Shown here piece after piece: positions 21,200 to 31,256 of a stretch of DNA of 64,000 nt (position 1 is the first letter of the stretch; each line of letters begins with the position of its first letter). The notes under the pieces are model-generated. The model was not told the origin of the DNA. It did not search any database and saw nothing but the letters and a program-made list of their open reading frames with translations. A program made the translations under genes and the position numbers. Source of the stretch: Otis tarda (lineage: Eukaryota > Chordata > Aves > Otidiformes > Otididae); the NCBI GenBank assembly GCA_026413225.1, contig JAPMTP010000044.1:909873-973872 (forward strand). Reading direction: 5' to 3'.

Positions 21200-23893
21200 T
21201 TGTCAGGGGCCCAGCTGAAGTGTCTCTATACCAACGCACGCAGCATGGGGAATAAACAGGAAGAGCTGGAGATGCGTGCACACGAGCAGGGCTACAACCT
21301 CGTTGGCATCACGGAGAGGTGGTGGGACGACTCTTACGACTGGAGTGTCAACATGGAGGGGTATAGGCTTTTTAGAAAGGACAGGAAGGGGAGACGAGGA
21401 GGGGGTGTCGCTCTCTATGTCAGCAACCGGCTGGAGAGTGTGGAGCTCCGCCTGGGGATGGAGGAGGAGCTGACAGAGAGCTTATGGGTCAAGATTAGAG
21501 GACAGGGACGGACAGGGGACGTTACGGTGGGGGTCTGTTACAGGCCGCCTGGCCAGGAGGACAGAACAGACGAGGCGCTCTATAGGCAGATAGGAGCAGC
21601 CTCACAGCGGTCACAAGCCCTGGTCCTCATGGGGGACTTCAACCACCCTGACATCTGTTGGAGAGACAACAAGGCACGGCACAGGCAGTCCAGGAGGTTC
21701 CTGGAATGCATGGACGACAACTTCCTCCTGCAGGCGATAGAGGAGCCGACAAGGAGGGGTGCCATGCTTGACCTTGTGCTCACCAACAGGGAGGGGCTGG
21801 TGGGGGATGTGAAACTAAAGGACAGCCTTGGCTGCAGCAACCATGACATGGTGGAGTTCAAGATCCACGGGGCAGCAAGGAAACTACATGGCAAGCTCGC
21901 TGCCCTAGACTTCAAGAAGGCGGACTTCGGCCTCTTCAGGGACCTGATGGGCCAAGTGCCATGGGAGGCGGCCCTGGAGGGAAGAGGGGCCCAGGAAAGT
22001 TGGTCTATATTCAAGGAGCACCTCCTCCAAGCTCAGCAGAGGTGCATCCCAACGAAGAACAAGTCGGGCAAAAAGGCCAGGAGGCCGGCATGGATGAGCA
22101 AGGAGCTCCTGGACCAACTGAAAGTAAAGAAGGAAGCCTATAGAGGGTGGAAGCAGGGAGAGGTAGCATGGGAGGACTACAAAGAGGCTGCGCGAGTGGC
22201 CAGGGATAAGGTAAGGAAGGCCAAAGCCCTGGCAGAGCTGAATCTGGCCAGGGACATAAAATGCAACAAGAAGAGCTTTTATAGGTACGTAGGGGACAAA
22301 AGAAAGTGCAGGGAAAATGTAGGCCCCCTCCGGAAGGAGACTGGTGTCCTGGGTACCCAGGACATGGAGAAGGCTGAGGTTCTCAATGACTTTTTTGCCT
22401 CAGTCTTCACCGACAAGAGTTCCTGTCCCACCACCCAAGCTGTAGAAGGTGCAAGCAGGGACCGCGAGGGTGAAGAACTGCCCATTGTACTCGAAGAGAA
22501 GGTTCGGGATCATCTGAGGAACCTAAAGGTGCACAAGTCCATGGGACCTGATGAGATCCATCCGCGGGTCCTGAGGGAACTGGCGGATGAAGTTGCCAAG
22601 CCACTGGCTATCATATTGGAGAAGTCGTGGTGGTCTGGTGAGGTCCCCGATGACTGGAAGAGAGGGAACATAACCCCAATATTTAAAAAGGGGAATAAGG
22701 AAGACCCAGGTAACTCCAGGCCAGTCAGCCTCACCTCTGTGCCTGGCAAGGTCATGGAGCAGATTCTCCTGGAAACCATGCTAAGGCACATGGAGAGCAA
22801 GGAGGTGGTTGGTGACAGCCAACATGGCTTCACCAAGGGCAGATCATGCCTGACCAATTTGGTGGCCTTCTATGATGGGGTGACGGCATCGGTGGACAAG
22901 GGACGAGCAACAGACATCATCTACCTGGACTTGTGCAAAGCTTTTGACACTGTCCCGCATGACATCCTTCTCTCTGAACTAGAGAGACGTGGGTTTGATG
23001 GACGGACCACTCGGTGGATAAGGAGTTGGCTGGATGGCCGCACTCAGAGAGTGGTGGTCAACGGCTCAATGTCCATGTGGAGACCGGTCACGAGTGGCGT
23101 CCCTCAGGGGTCCGTGCTGGGCCCGGCCCTGTTCAACATCTTTGTCAGTAACATGGAGAGTGGGATAGAGTGCACCCTCAGCAAGTTTGCCGATGACATC
23201 AAGTTGTGTGGTGCCGTTGACACGCTGGAAGGGAGGGATGCCATCCAGAGGGACCTTGACAGGCTGGAGAGGTGGGCCCGTGCCAACCTCATGAAGTTCA
23301 ACCAGGCCAAGTGCAAGGTCCTGCACCTGGGTCATGGCAATCCCAGGCACAAATACAGGCTGGGCGGAGAATGGATCAAGAGCAGCCCTGAGGAGAAGGA
23401 CTTGGGAGTGCTGGTGGACGAGAAGCTCAACATGAGCCGGCAATGTGCCCTTGCGGCCCAGAAGGCCAACCGCATCCTGGGCTGCATCAAGAGAAGCGTG
23501 GCCAGCAGGTCAAGGGACGGGATTCTCCCCCTCTACTCTGCCCTGGTGAGACCCCACCTGGAGTACTGTGTCCAGTTCTGGAGCCCCCAACACAAGAAGG
23601 ACATGGACCAGTTGGAGAATGTCCAGAGGAGGGCCACGAAGATGATAAAAGGGCTGGAGCACCTCTCCTATGAGGACAGGCTGACAGAATTGGGGGTGTT
23701 CAGCCTGGAGAAGAGGAGGCTCCGGGGAGACCTGATAGCGGTCTTCCAGTACCTCAAGGGGGCCTACAAGAAAGATGGGGAAAAGCTGTTCAGTAGGGCC
23801 TGTTGCAATAGAACGAGGGGTAACGGTTTTAAAATAGAGGGGGAAGATTTAGATTGGAAATTAGGAAAAAATTTTTTACAATGCGAGTTATAG
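21200..23893 (+). CDS. CR1 ORF2: AP-type endonuclease and reverse transcriptase
   Basis: Open for 897 codons. The endonuclease spans about residues 1-220: TNARS (Asn12), ITERWW (Glu39), MGDFNHPD, and SNHDMVEF (catalytic His) are all present. The RT spans about residues 430-760: [15 protein letters not shown], the motif A aspartate in [16 protein letters not shown] (motif B) and FADD (motif C). Codons after about residue 880 are out of frame because the G-run at 23839-23843 has five Gs where the CR1 copy at 28133 has six. The natural C-terminus ([14 protein letters not shown]...SNLI) therefore lies in the next frame, to about 23985. In the family the protein nicks DNA and reverse-transcribes CR1 RNA at the target. 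Confidence 0.88.
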   Translation: MSGAQLKCLYTNARSMGNKQEELEMRAHEQGYNLVGITERWWDDSYDWSVNMEGYRLFRKDRKGRRGGGVALYVSNRLESVELRLGMEEELTESLWVKIRGQGRTGDVTVGVCYRPPGQEDRTDEALYRQIGAASQRSQALVLMGDFNHPDICWRDNKARHRQSRRFLECMDDNFLLQAIEEPTRRGAMLDLVLTNREGLVGDVKLKDSLGCSNHDMVEFKIHGAARKLHGKLAALDFKKADFGLFRDLMGQVPWEAALEGRGAQESWSIFKEHLLQAQQRCIPTKNKSGKKARRPAWMSKELLDQLKVKKEAYRGWKQGEVAWEDYKEAARVARDKVRKAKALAELNLARDIKCNKKSFYRYVGDKRKCRENVGPLRKETGVLGTQDMEKAEVLNDFFASVFTDKSSCPTTQAVEGASRDREGEELPIVLEEKVRDHLRNLKVHKSMGPDEIHPRVLRELADEVAKPLAIILEKSWWSGEVPDDWKRGNITPIFKKGNKEDPGNSRPVSLTSVPGKVMEQILLETMLRHMESKEVVGDSQHGFTKGRSCLTNLVAFYDGVTASVDKGRATDIIYLDLCKAFDTVPHDILLSELERRGFDGRTTRWIRSWLDGRTQRVVVNGSMSMWRPVTSGVPQGSVLGPALFNIFVSNMESGIECTLSKFADDIKLCGAVDTLEGRDAIQRDLDRLERWARANLMKFNQAKCKVLHLGHGNPRHKYRLGGEWIKSSPEEKDLGVLVDEKLNMSRQCALAAQKANRILGCIKRSVASRSRDGILPLYSALVRPHLEYCVQFWSPQHKKDMDQLENVQRRATKMIKGLEHLSYEDRLTELGVFSLEKRRLRGDLIAVFQYLKGAYKKDGEKLFSRACCNRTRGNGFKIEGEDLDWKLGKNFLQCEL

Positions 23894-24095
23894 AACACTG
23901 GAACAGGTTGCCCAGAAAGGTGGTGGAGGCCCCATCCCTGGAGACATTCAAGGCCAGGCTGGATGTGGCTCTGAGCAACCTGATCTAGTCAGGGATGTCC
24001 CTGCTCCCTGCGGGGGTTGGACTAGATGACCTTTGAAGGTCCCTTCCAACCCTAACCGTAATCATTCTATGATTCTATGATTCTATGATTCTATT

Positions 24096-24348
24096 CACAA
24101 TTGGTGCTCCCTGATTAAGGCACCCCTTTAATTCCCTGATTAAGTGCTCACGATTGGTGCTCCCTGATTAAGGCACCCCTTTTTTTGCAGCTTGTCCTGT
24201 AGCCCTGGCAGAGGGCGAACCCCTGTTTCAACGCTTCAGGCTCCGGATCGTCGCATCTGAAGGACAAATGCATAGTTGATCTTGCCCCCCGGTCGCTGCT
24301 CCCGGTGCTTCTCTGCCTCCGCCGCTCCGATAGCAGAGTCTTCTAGTA
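24096..24348 (-). mobile_element. ERV leader/gag start, truncated
   Basis: On the minus strand this follows a PBS and so should be the 5' leader of a provirus. A ~50-bp direct repeat (TTGGTGCTCCCTGATTAAGG, near 24101 and 24154) is visible. It ends abruptly at the CR1 tail at 24094. No gag frame is identified. Confidence 0.5.
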
Positions 24349-24366
24349 GTCCCTGTTCGGGTGCCA
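24349..24366 (-). promoter_or_regulatory. Retroviral primer-binding site, tRNA-Lys type
   Basis: Minus strand reads TGGCACCCGAACAGGGAC, one base from the complement of a tRNA-Lys 3' end as used by several retroviruses. It sits two bases past the LTR end at 24369, the normal spacing. Confidence 0.8.
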
Positions 24367-24368
24367 TT

Positions 24369-25539
24369 TGCGAGCGACAGAGGAACGGATGACAAAGACT
24401 CAATATGAGTAATAAGCGTAGTTCGATTTATTAGTCCCGGGTGCGCATATTTATATTGCTAAGATAAAATATGCCTACTAGTCATTGCGTGATTGGCTTA
24501 AGCTCTAATGGTTACCTTTGCATATCCCTCCTACTTGCAGTTAGCTAATCTGGAAAGTCCGTTAACCTGGAAAGTCCCGCACTTTTCATGTTTTCACTTT
24601 CTCAAAGTTGTTTGCGATCTTCTTCAAGGTTGCTTCGTTTACTTTCTCACAGGAAGCTTCATTACTTTCTCACAGGCGGCCTCATTATTTTCTCACAGGT
24701 GGCTTCAGTACTTTCTTACAGGCGGCTTCATTACTTTCTCACAAGCGGCTTCAGTGATGTCCTTGAGGCCTGCTGCTCACAAACATAACAATTCCATTCG
24801 GTCTGGATTGTTCACTAAGTGTCCCTGATACTCCAGGTATCCAACACAGTCCCTCTAGAACAGCTGTCCCAGCGGGCCCTCCACAGGCCACAGCCTCCTT
24901 AAGGCCTCCACCTGCTCCGGCGTGGGGTCCTCCATGGGCTGGAGGTGGATCTCTGCTCCTCCATGGGCCTCCACGGGCTGCAGGGGGATCTCTGCTCCTC
25001 CATGGGCCTCCACGGGCTGCAGGGGGACAACCCGCTCCACCATGGTCTTCACCACGAGCTGCAGAGGAATCTTGGCCAGGAGCCGCATTACTCCTCCCCT
25101 CCTTCTGAACTGACCTTGGCGTCTGCAGCCGTTCCTCACAACAGGCTGGCAGTCGCCTCTCAGGATCCTTTTTACATCTTGTTCACTTCTCATCTCCTCT
25201 CCACTTCTTGCAGCCAGGCTGGGCCGAGTTGGGCCCAGTCGGCTGCCCAGCGGGAGGCCAGAGGGTGAGGCCTGCAAGGCCCACAAGGCTCACGCCTCCC
25301 CCTCTCTGCCCCCGCTCAGCTGCTTCACATCTCTCCTCTTTTTTTTCTGTTTTCCCCTACTTAAATATGTTATCGCAGAGGCGTTATCACGGGACATTCT
25401 GCTACCAATTGGCTCGGCCTTGGCCACCAGCAGGTCTGCCCTAGGCCCGGCCGAGTCCACTAAACAAAGGGGAGCAACTTCTAGCAGTTTCCTACAGAAG
25501 CTACCACCTTAGGCCCCCCTCACTAACAAAACCAGAACA
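24369..25539 (-). mobile_element. ERV LTR, family A U3 with distinct R/U5
   Basis: It starts TGTTCTGG at 25539 on the minus strand and ends ...TCGCTCGCA at 24369. The first ~690 bp match family A LTRs; from about 24848 downward the text is different and carries 23-bp tandem repeats, AATAAATCGAACTACG near 24430 and an unrelated U5. It is followed by a tRNA-Lys-like PBS, so it is the 5' LTR of a minus-strand provirus whose body has been lost. Confidence 0.85.
24638..24753 (-). repeat. Five 23-bp tandem repeats inside the LTR
   Basis: The unit TTACTTTCTCACAGGCGGCTTCA (plus strand) occurs about five times with 1-4 changes each. Within an LTR this position suggests a duplicated U3 enhancer-like element. 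No other family A LTR in the window has it. Confidence 0.9.
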
Positions 25540-25551
25540 CGTAGCAACAAG

Positions 25552-25569
25552 TGGTGACCCCAACGTGAT
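25552..25569 (+). promoter_or_regulatory. Retroviral primer-binding site, tRNA-Trp type
   Basis: TGGTGACCCCAACGTGAT differs at one position from the complement of the tRNA-Trp 3' end, the primer used by alpharetroviruses (from established knowledge). CAACA and a two-base spacer precede it, as expected for the end of a 5' LTR. Most of that LTR is missing, because a minus-strand LTR ends 12 bp upstream. Confidence 0.75.
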
Positions 25570-25652
25570 CCGATGTGATTTGGCGGGATCTGGCGAATCG
25601 GGTTTTTCAGTGCACCAGGGCGAGCAGGGCTCGGGCTAATCCAGACCTCATC

Positions 25653-26580
25653 ATGTCGACAGTATCCGTCAAGGAAATGTTGAAGGTTCTGAAGGTACTG
25701 GCTACGGAGGTATGTGGGAGGGTCTCCTCTAGCGGCACAGAGGATCTCATCCAATGGATGATACGTGAGGGAATGATCCAACAGCCTTTGCAGGTGACGA
25801 ATCTGGAAAAGGTAGCAGCGGTGAGGGGGCATCTGTTAGCTTCTGCCACTGGGGGGACAAAACCGCCCTGTCCCTTATTCCCAAGTGGGGGGCAGTTAAG
25901 AGGGGCCTTGAGAAGGTCTGCGATGTTTGAGGTGTTTGGAAAGTCGCAGCCTCAGTGGTTCGCGGGGATTCACCGAGTGAAAGGCGACCCGACTCGGGTT
26001 CAGATGGTTGGGCTAACAGTGATACGCGGGGCGATAGTGAGGCGGGAGCCAGTTTCGAGCTGGCGCCCAAGGAGTTGTGGGATGCGGAGCGGGGTCCTAG
26101 CGCTTTTCCGGTGGGGAAAAGAGCTGCAGTCCCCAAGACCAAGGAGAAAGCGGCAGGTGATAGAGCCGTGGTCCCGCAGACCAGAACGACAAGAAGCACT
26201 GCTTCAAAGGAACATAAATCAGTTTTAACGAGTCTAACAAAAGTGTTAGAGGAACAGAACTGTGCTATTAATAACGCTGACCTGAAGAGCTTGTTGACTT
26301 GGGTGTCCGCTCAAGTATCAAACACAAACCTCTCTAACATATTTACGGTGGGCTCCTGGACTGTGCAACACGGGGTGACCCTGCTGCTCAAAAGTTATTA
26401 CTGGCGTGGTGTGTAACGTTTGAAGCCTTAAAGAATCACACACAGAAAGGAGATCCAACAGCAACCGTTACCCCGTCCGCTCCTTCGTCAGTGGAAACAA
26501 AGACTAACAGCGAGGCGGGAAAATCCCTTTGATCCAGGTCCCATAGATCCAGAAAAGGAGCCTTCAGTCTTTGGAGTTTC
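25653..26580 (+). pseudogene. ERV gag remnant
   Basis: ATG at 25653 starts a frame MSTVSVKEMLKVLK with a matrix-like helical region; the frame breaks near 25900. A shifted frame to 26416 contains ADLKSLLTWVSAQVS and GSWTVQHGVTLL. This corresponds to the matrix segment of the gag at 44899 (EELQCVLLWSS...VWDKTGVHLWD). Further on, PFDPGPIDPEKEPS near 26520-26565 matches the proline-rich PFHPEPNDPEKEPD of that gag. It is followed by (TG)n at about 26597-26619. Capsid is absent, and the reading is interrupted by a nested LTR from 26660. Confidence 0.65.
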
Positions 26581-26659
26581 CTTGTTATAGAGGTGGCGTG
26601 TTTGTGTGTGTGTGTGTGTATAAGCATGAAGTAAATGGTGTGAAATAAGGGGTGAACAC

Positions 26660-27269
26660 TGTCTGGTTTCAGCAGGGATGGAGTTAATTTTCCTCTCAGA
26701 AGCTTTGGATTTTGTGTGTGAAGAATGTTGGTAAGAATGCTCTGATGATCAGAGTTGTTGTTAATGAGACCAAGGACACTGTCTGGCTTTCCAAGTCTCG
26801 TTAACGAGGTGCAGGGAGCTGGGCCAAAGGCAGAGTATCTGTCATTTGGACATCGAGTGGTGAGAAATTGTACACTGTTCATTTTGTAAATATTAATGTT
26901 CTTCTACTTTGTTGTTGTTGTAGGTTTCCTCTTAGTAAACTGCAGCGTAAGGCAACGTGTGATTGGCCGACCGTGGCCCCCATTCCCTCTTCCCCCGCCC
27001 CCTGCCCAGTCCCGCTCAGGGGGCGGGGGAAGGAGGTGGAGATGGTGTTAAGCCCGGGAAGAGGCAGGGGGCGGGGAGGAGGTTGTCTTGTTCCCTTTCT
27101 CATTATCCTGCTTTGGTTTTAGTAATAAATGAAGAATTTTCCCCAGGTCGAGTCTGTTTTGCCTGTGACGGTGGCTTTAAGGATCTCTTGCTGCGGCTGT
27201 GGCCAGGCGCCCCCCACACCCCCCCATCCGGCGGGGCGAGGGCAGCTTACCCAAAAACTGCCATGGTTA
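26660..27269 (+). mobile_element. Nested LTR, different U3 with family-A-like R/U5
   Basis: It starts TGTCTGGTTTCAGCAGGGATGG, a wording typical of another avian LTR family. From about 26960 to 27190 it matches the 3' third of family A LTRs: CCCCCATTCCCTC, TGTTAAGCCCGGGAAGAGG, AATAAATGAAGAATTTTCCCC and CAGTCTGTTTTGCC-type text. The far end is uncertain (CA near 27269). It separates gag from RT of the surrounding ERV. Confidence 0.6.
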
Positions 27270-27282
27270 CAGATACTCCCGT

Positions 27283-28132
27283 CTGAGCTGGCCAGTGGCC
27301 TTTAGCAAGAAAAAAGCTGCACCATTTGAATGAGTGAGTTGAGGAGCGATTACAACTTGGACGTACAAAGCCAACAGACAGTTCCTAGAATACACCTGTG
27401 TTTGTAATACAGACAAATCGGATGCTCCACGATTCGCATTTTCTGTGCCTTCAATCAATGCGGGAGAACCTAATCAGCGATATCACTGGACGGTACTTCC
27501 GCAGGGTATGAAAAATAGTCCACCCATCTGCCAATGGTACGTCACACAGGCCATAGCACTGGTAAGGCGCTTGCATAGGAACAGCCTCGTTTATCATTAT
27601 ATGGATGATATCTTAATTGCAGCACCCGATGAGTCTCTGGTGGACAGAGTTCTTAATAACATCACCAGTGCGTTATCCGGATTTAAATTGGTTATTGCTC
27701 AAGAAAAAATTCAAAAGGTGTGTCCTTAGCAGTATCTCGGCTGACAAATTATGGAAAAAATAATTAGGCTGCGAAAGTTAAAAATCCCTCAAACAGTGTT
27801 TACCTTAAACGGTTTGCAGAAATTGCTGGGAGCTATCAACTGGGTATGCCCGCTATTAGGCCTCTACAGAATTGCTTTCTCCACTATTCCAAATACGTAA
27901 GGGAGACTCAGATTTAACCTCCCCTAGGAGACTCACTCCAGAAGGCATTACAAACAGTTTTGCTACACATTTCCATTCATTTGCCTAAGCAACCAATGCT
28001 GCAATTTTTAAGAGAATTAATGTTGTATCCAGCAACTCATTTAAGTTGCACTCCCATAAAAAATGCCTTGACAATATTTACAGATGGATCAGAAAAATGC
28101 ACAAATCTGTAATTGTGTGGAAGAAAAATGAT
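27283..28132 (+). pseudogene. ERV pol remnant: reverse transcriptase and start of RNase H
   Basis: From about 27400 the frame reads an RT palm region: FAFSVPSINAGEPNQRYHWTVLPQGMKNSP and then YMDD at 27598-27609, the intact catalytic motif, to a stop at 27727. Shifted frames continue into the RT thumb (TLNGLQKLLGAINW near 27800-27850). RNase H begins near 28070 with TIFTDGSEK, whose Asp is encoded at about 28083. The style (YMDD, PQGMKNSP) is class II (beta/alpha-retrovirus-like). A CR1 interrupts RNase H at 28133. Confidence 0.8.
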
Positions 28133-28605
28133 AAGTTGGAGAAGGTCCAGAGGAGGGCCACAAGGTGATAAAAGGGCTGGAGCACCTCTCATATGAGGAC
28201 AGGCTGACAGAATTGGGGGTGTTCAGCCTGGAGAAGAGGAGGCTCCGGGGAGACCTGATAGCGGTCTTTCAATACCTCAAGGGGGCCTACAAGAAAGATG
28301 GGGAAAGGCTGTTCAGTAGGGCCTGTTGCAATAGGACGAGAGGTAATGGTTTTAAAATAGAGGGGGGAAGATTTAGATTGGAAATTAGGAAAAAATTTTT
28401 TACAATGCGAGTTATAGAACACTGGAACAGGTTGCCCAGAAAGGTGGTGGAGGCCCCGTCCCTGGAGACGTTCAAGGCCAGGCTGGATGTGGCTCTGAGC
28501 AACCTGATCTAGTCAGGGATGTCCCTGCTCCCTGCGGGGGTTGGACTAGATGACCTTTGAAGGTCCCTTCCAACTCTAACCATTCTATGATTCTATGATT
28601 CTAAG
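28133..28605 (+). mobile_element. CR1 insertion inside ERV RNase H
   Basis: A short 5'-truncated CR1 from TTGGAGAAGGTCCAGAGGAGG to the ATTCTATG tail. Its ORF2 C-terminus is open from 28165 to 28512 (ends SNLI) and has the six-G run that the CR1 at 19583 lacks. RNase H reading resumes directly afterwards, so the CR1 is younger than the ERV. Confidence 0.93.
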
Positions 28606-28790
28606 TGGCATCGTGACGTACAATTGGCAGAAGGTTCAACCCAAATTGTAGAACTTACAGTGGTGGTACGAGCTTTGTATAAGTGAAAAGATTAATCCCT
28701 CAAGATTCTGCCTATGTGGTCAATGTGATACAATGTGCTGAATGGACAATGTTAAAGAAAATTAATAATCCTTTGTTATATGACCAGTTT
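28606..28790 (+). pseudogene. ERV RNase H remnant, continued
   Basis: After the CR1, the reading gives WHRDVQLAEGSTQIVELTVVVRAL and, in the next frame, DSAYVVNVIQCAEWTM, the second half of an RNase H domain. It ends at an A-rich run (28793-28818). Integrase is missing apart from possible traces before env. Confidence 0.7.
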
Positions 28791-28869
28791 CAAAAAAAAA
28801 AAAAGAAAAAGAAAAAGTGAAAATAAGAATCTGGAAACAGGTAATTGGGAACGACCATTCCCTCTTATG

Positions 28870-30125
28870 ACGTGGGGAAAGGATACGCTTGTGTCCCTAC
28901 AGGAGCAGTGAACAAGTGGATCCCTGCACCATGGGTACAACCAGCGCTCCAAGCCGCCTTGTGTTCGTTGGATTGTTAACAAGCTGTGTGGCAGTTCCAC
29001 GGACATCAGTCACGGAAAGAACAAACGTGTGGGTAACTATGGCTGGTGCCACAGGGTGGGGTGCCATTCGTCTGTCTGTCATCTTCAAACAGCCTTTCAC
29101 AACATGCTTGGTCAATCTGCCAGATCAGATAGCGGTGGGGCGGCAACTCTGTGTAAAACAACAGCAGCCACGAGTGCTGAGTGCTAAAACTACAAAAGAT
29201 GGAACTTTTGGGATCAGTAAAGATGGACTTCTGCCTATTTTCTTTAACTATTCAGGAGCTAATGTTACTAGAGGGGTAATGATTGTAAATGCTTTAAGAC
29301 CTATACATTGCAACGACACAGCATGGTGTAATCACGCGAGCACATATCAAAATCCAGACAGCATGAAAGACCTAAACAAAGTGCACATAGCTTTGAATCT
29401 GATTGCCAAGATAATATAGAGTTTTGGAAACCAGGTGAAATTATTGCTGCTTCAATCTTTGCACCTGGTGTGGCAAGTGCCCAGGCGTTAGCTACGCTAA
29501 ATAAATTGGGCTTTTGGCTTGCTAAGCAAACGCATGCAACTGCATTGGTACTATCAACGCTGTTAACTGATGTAGATTCTATACGCTACGCTACTTTACA
29601 AAACAGAACCGCTGTTAGCCTGCAGAGCACATATTTGACAGGCCTTGCTGCATGTGCTGGCCACGCGTGCAGCAACGTCTGGTCAGTACTCTTTCACTGA
29701 ATGTGCTGAGGGTATAAACAGAGGTGGCTCGGAGCGGAGGAGAGAGGACGGACCCAGAGCACACGTTATTAACAACAGGGGACGCCCTGAAGGTGCTGCG
29801 CCTGCCTCCCTTCTCTGCTCTGACCCGGCTGATCATCATCCTCTTGCTCAGCGGTGTCTTTGGCGAAGTCGGGTTGGTAACAGAATAGATCAGCAATAGA
29901 TTTTTTATTATTAGCACAAAATCATGGTTGTCAGGATTTTGATGGGCTTTGCTGCATGAATCTGTCTGATCATTCAGAATCTATTCACAAAAGTATTCAA
30001 AACTTGCAAAAAGGAGTACAAAAACTGCAACAAAGTGATGGTTTTGATATATTCAGAAATCTTTTTGGTGGATTGATAAAAGCTTATTAGAAACAGCTGT
30101 AGGATGCTTATTCATTCTTTTTATA
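28870..30125 (+). pseudogene. ERV env remnant (SU and TM)
   Basis: The surface part is open from 28889 to 29419 and has N-glycosylation motifs NYS, NVT and NDT. A frameshift follows. The transmembrane part includes a hydrophobic fusion-peptide-like stretch near 29430-29490 and a heptad region. After an inserted ~250-bp segment comes a C-X6-CC motif at 29929-29955. It ends with a membrane-spanning-like tail broken by stops near 30090, and the 3' LTR follows at once. C-X6-CC marks gamma/alpha-type Env, in which SU and TM are disulfide-linked. It is non-coding as it stands. Confidence 0.75.
29635..29890. other. Foreign segment within env TM
   Basis: Env-like reading stops near 29630 and resumes near 29900. 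The GC-rich text between (GGTATAAACAGAGG near 29711, CGGAGGAGAGAGGAC near 29740) does not read as Env and has no match elsewhere in the window. GGTATAAACA could be a TATA box, which would make it an LTR or gene fragment. Its origin is unknown. Confidence 0.45.
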
Positions 30126-30127
30126 TA

Positions 30128-31256
30128 TGTATTTTGTTAGTGAGGGGGGCCTAAGGTGGTAGCTTCTGTAGGAAACTGCTAGAAGTTGCTCCCCTTTGTT
30201 TAGTGGACTCGGCCGGGCCTAGGGCAGACCTGCTGGTGGCCAAGGCCGAGCCAATTGGTAGCAGAATGTCCCGTGATAACGCCTCTGCGATAACATATTT
30301 AAGTAGGGGAAAACAGAAAAAAGGAAGGAGAGATGTGAAGCAGCTGAGCGGGGGGCAGAGAGGGGGAGGCGTCAGCCTTGTGGGCCTTGCAGGCCTCACC
30401 CTCTGGCCTTCCGCCGGGCAGCCGACTGGGCCCAACTCGGCCCAGCCTGGCTGCAAGAAGTGGAGAGGAGATGAGCAGTTGAAGTGAATAAGATGTAAAA
30501 AGGATCCTGAGAGGCGTCTGCCAGCCTGTTGTGAGGAACGGCTGCAGACGCCAAGGTCAGTGAAGAAGGAGGGGAGGAGTAACGCGGCTCCTGGCCAAGA
30601 ATCCTCTGCAACTCGTGGTGAAGACCATGGTGGAGCAGGTTGTCCCCCTGCAGCCCATGGAGGTCCACGAAGGGGCAGAGATTCACCTGCAGCCCGTGAA
30701 GGACCCCACGCAGGAGCAGGTGGAGGCCCGAAGGAGGCTGTGGCCTGTGGAGGGCCTGCTGGGACAGCTGTTGTAGAGGGACTGCACCCCGTGGAAGAGA
30801 TGACCCATGCCGGAGCAGTTTCACGAAGGACTGTGGCCCGTGGGAGGGACCCCACGCTGGAGCAGAGGAGGAATGCAAGGAGTTCTTCCCCCGACGATGA
30901 CACAGCGGCATAAAACAACGCGTGATGAACTGACCACGACCCCCATTCCCTTTTCCCCTCCCCGTGCCGCTCAGGAGGGGAGGTAGTAGAGATAATGTTA
31001 AGCCCGGGAAGAGGGAGGGGTGGGGGGAGGTGATCTTGTTCCCTGTCTCATTCTCCTGCTAGTTTTAGAAATAAATGAGTGGTTTTCCCCAAGTCGAGTC
31101 TGTTTTGCCCGTGACGGTAACTTTAAGAATTTCTCACGGTCCTTATCTCAAACCTCGAGGCGTTTTCCTTATATCATCTCCTCCTATTCTCTCGGAGGGT
31201 GGGGGAGCGAGAGAGAGACTGCGTAGTCTGGTCCCGATCGGGGCTGAACTACGACA
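30128..31256 (+). mobile_element. ERV LTR, family A (3' LTR of the plus-strand ERV)
   Basis: It matches family A from TTTTGTTAGTGAGGGGGGCC to GGGCTGAACTACGACA. The first few bases are altered (TGTATTTTG instead of TGTTCTGGTTTTG). It follows env directly on the same strand. TATTTAAG near 30295 and AATAAATGAG near 31071 are the TATA and poly(A) candidates. The right flank is inverted repeat U. Confidence 0.85.

Larger units (their letters stand above)
19583..24094 (+). mobile_element. CR1 LINE, near full length
   Basis: It holds the complete CR1 order: a GC-rich 5' region with TATAAA near 19784, ORF1 (frameshifted), ORF2 with endonuclease and RT (897 codons open), and a canonical 3' end GGATGTCCCTGC...TTGGACTAGATGACCTTTG closing with four ATTCTATG units at 24062-24094. 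CR1 inserts without target duplications, so the 5' edge is set only by the composition change near 19583. Full-length CR1s are rare because most are 5'-truncated. Confidence 0.9.

Noticed and set aside
24638-24753. Regularly spaced short repeats resembling a CRISPR array
   Set aside because: Repeats abut without spacers and lie inside a retroviral LTR of a vertebrate genome. The 55/56-bp arrays near 35 and 42 kb were rejected as CRISPR for the same reason.
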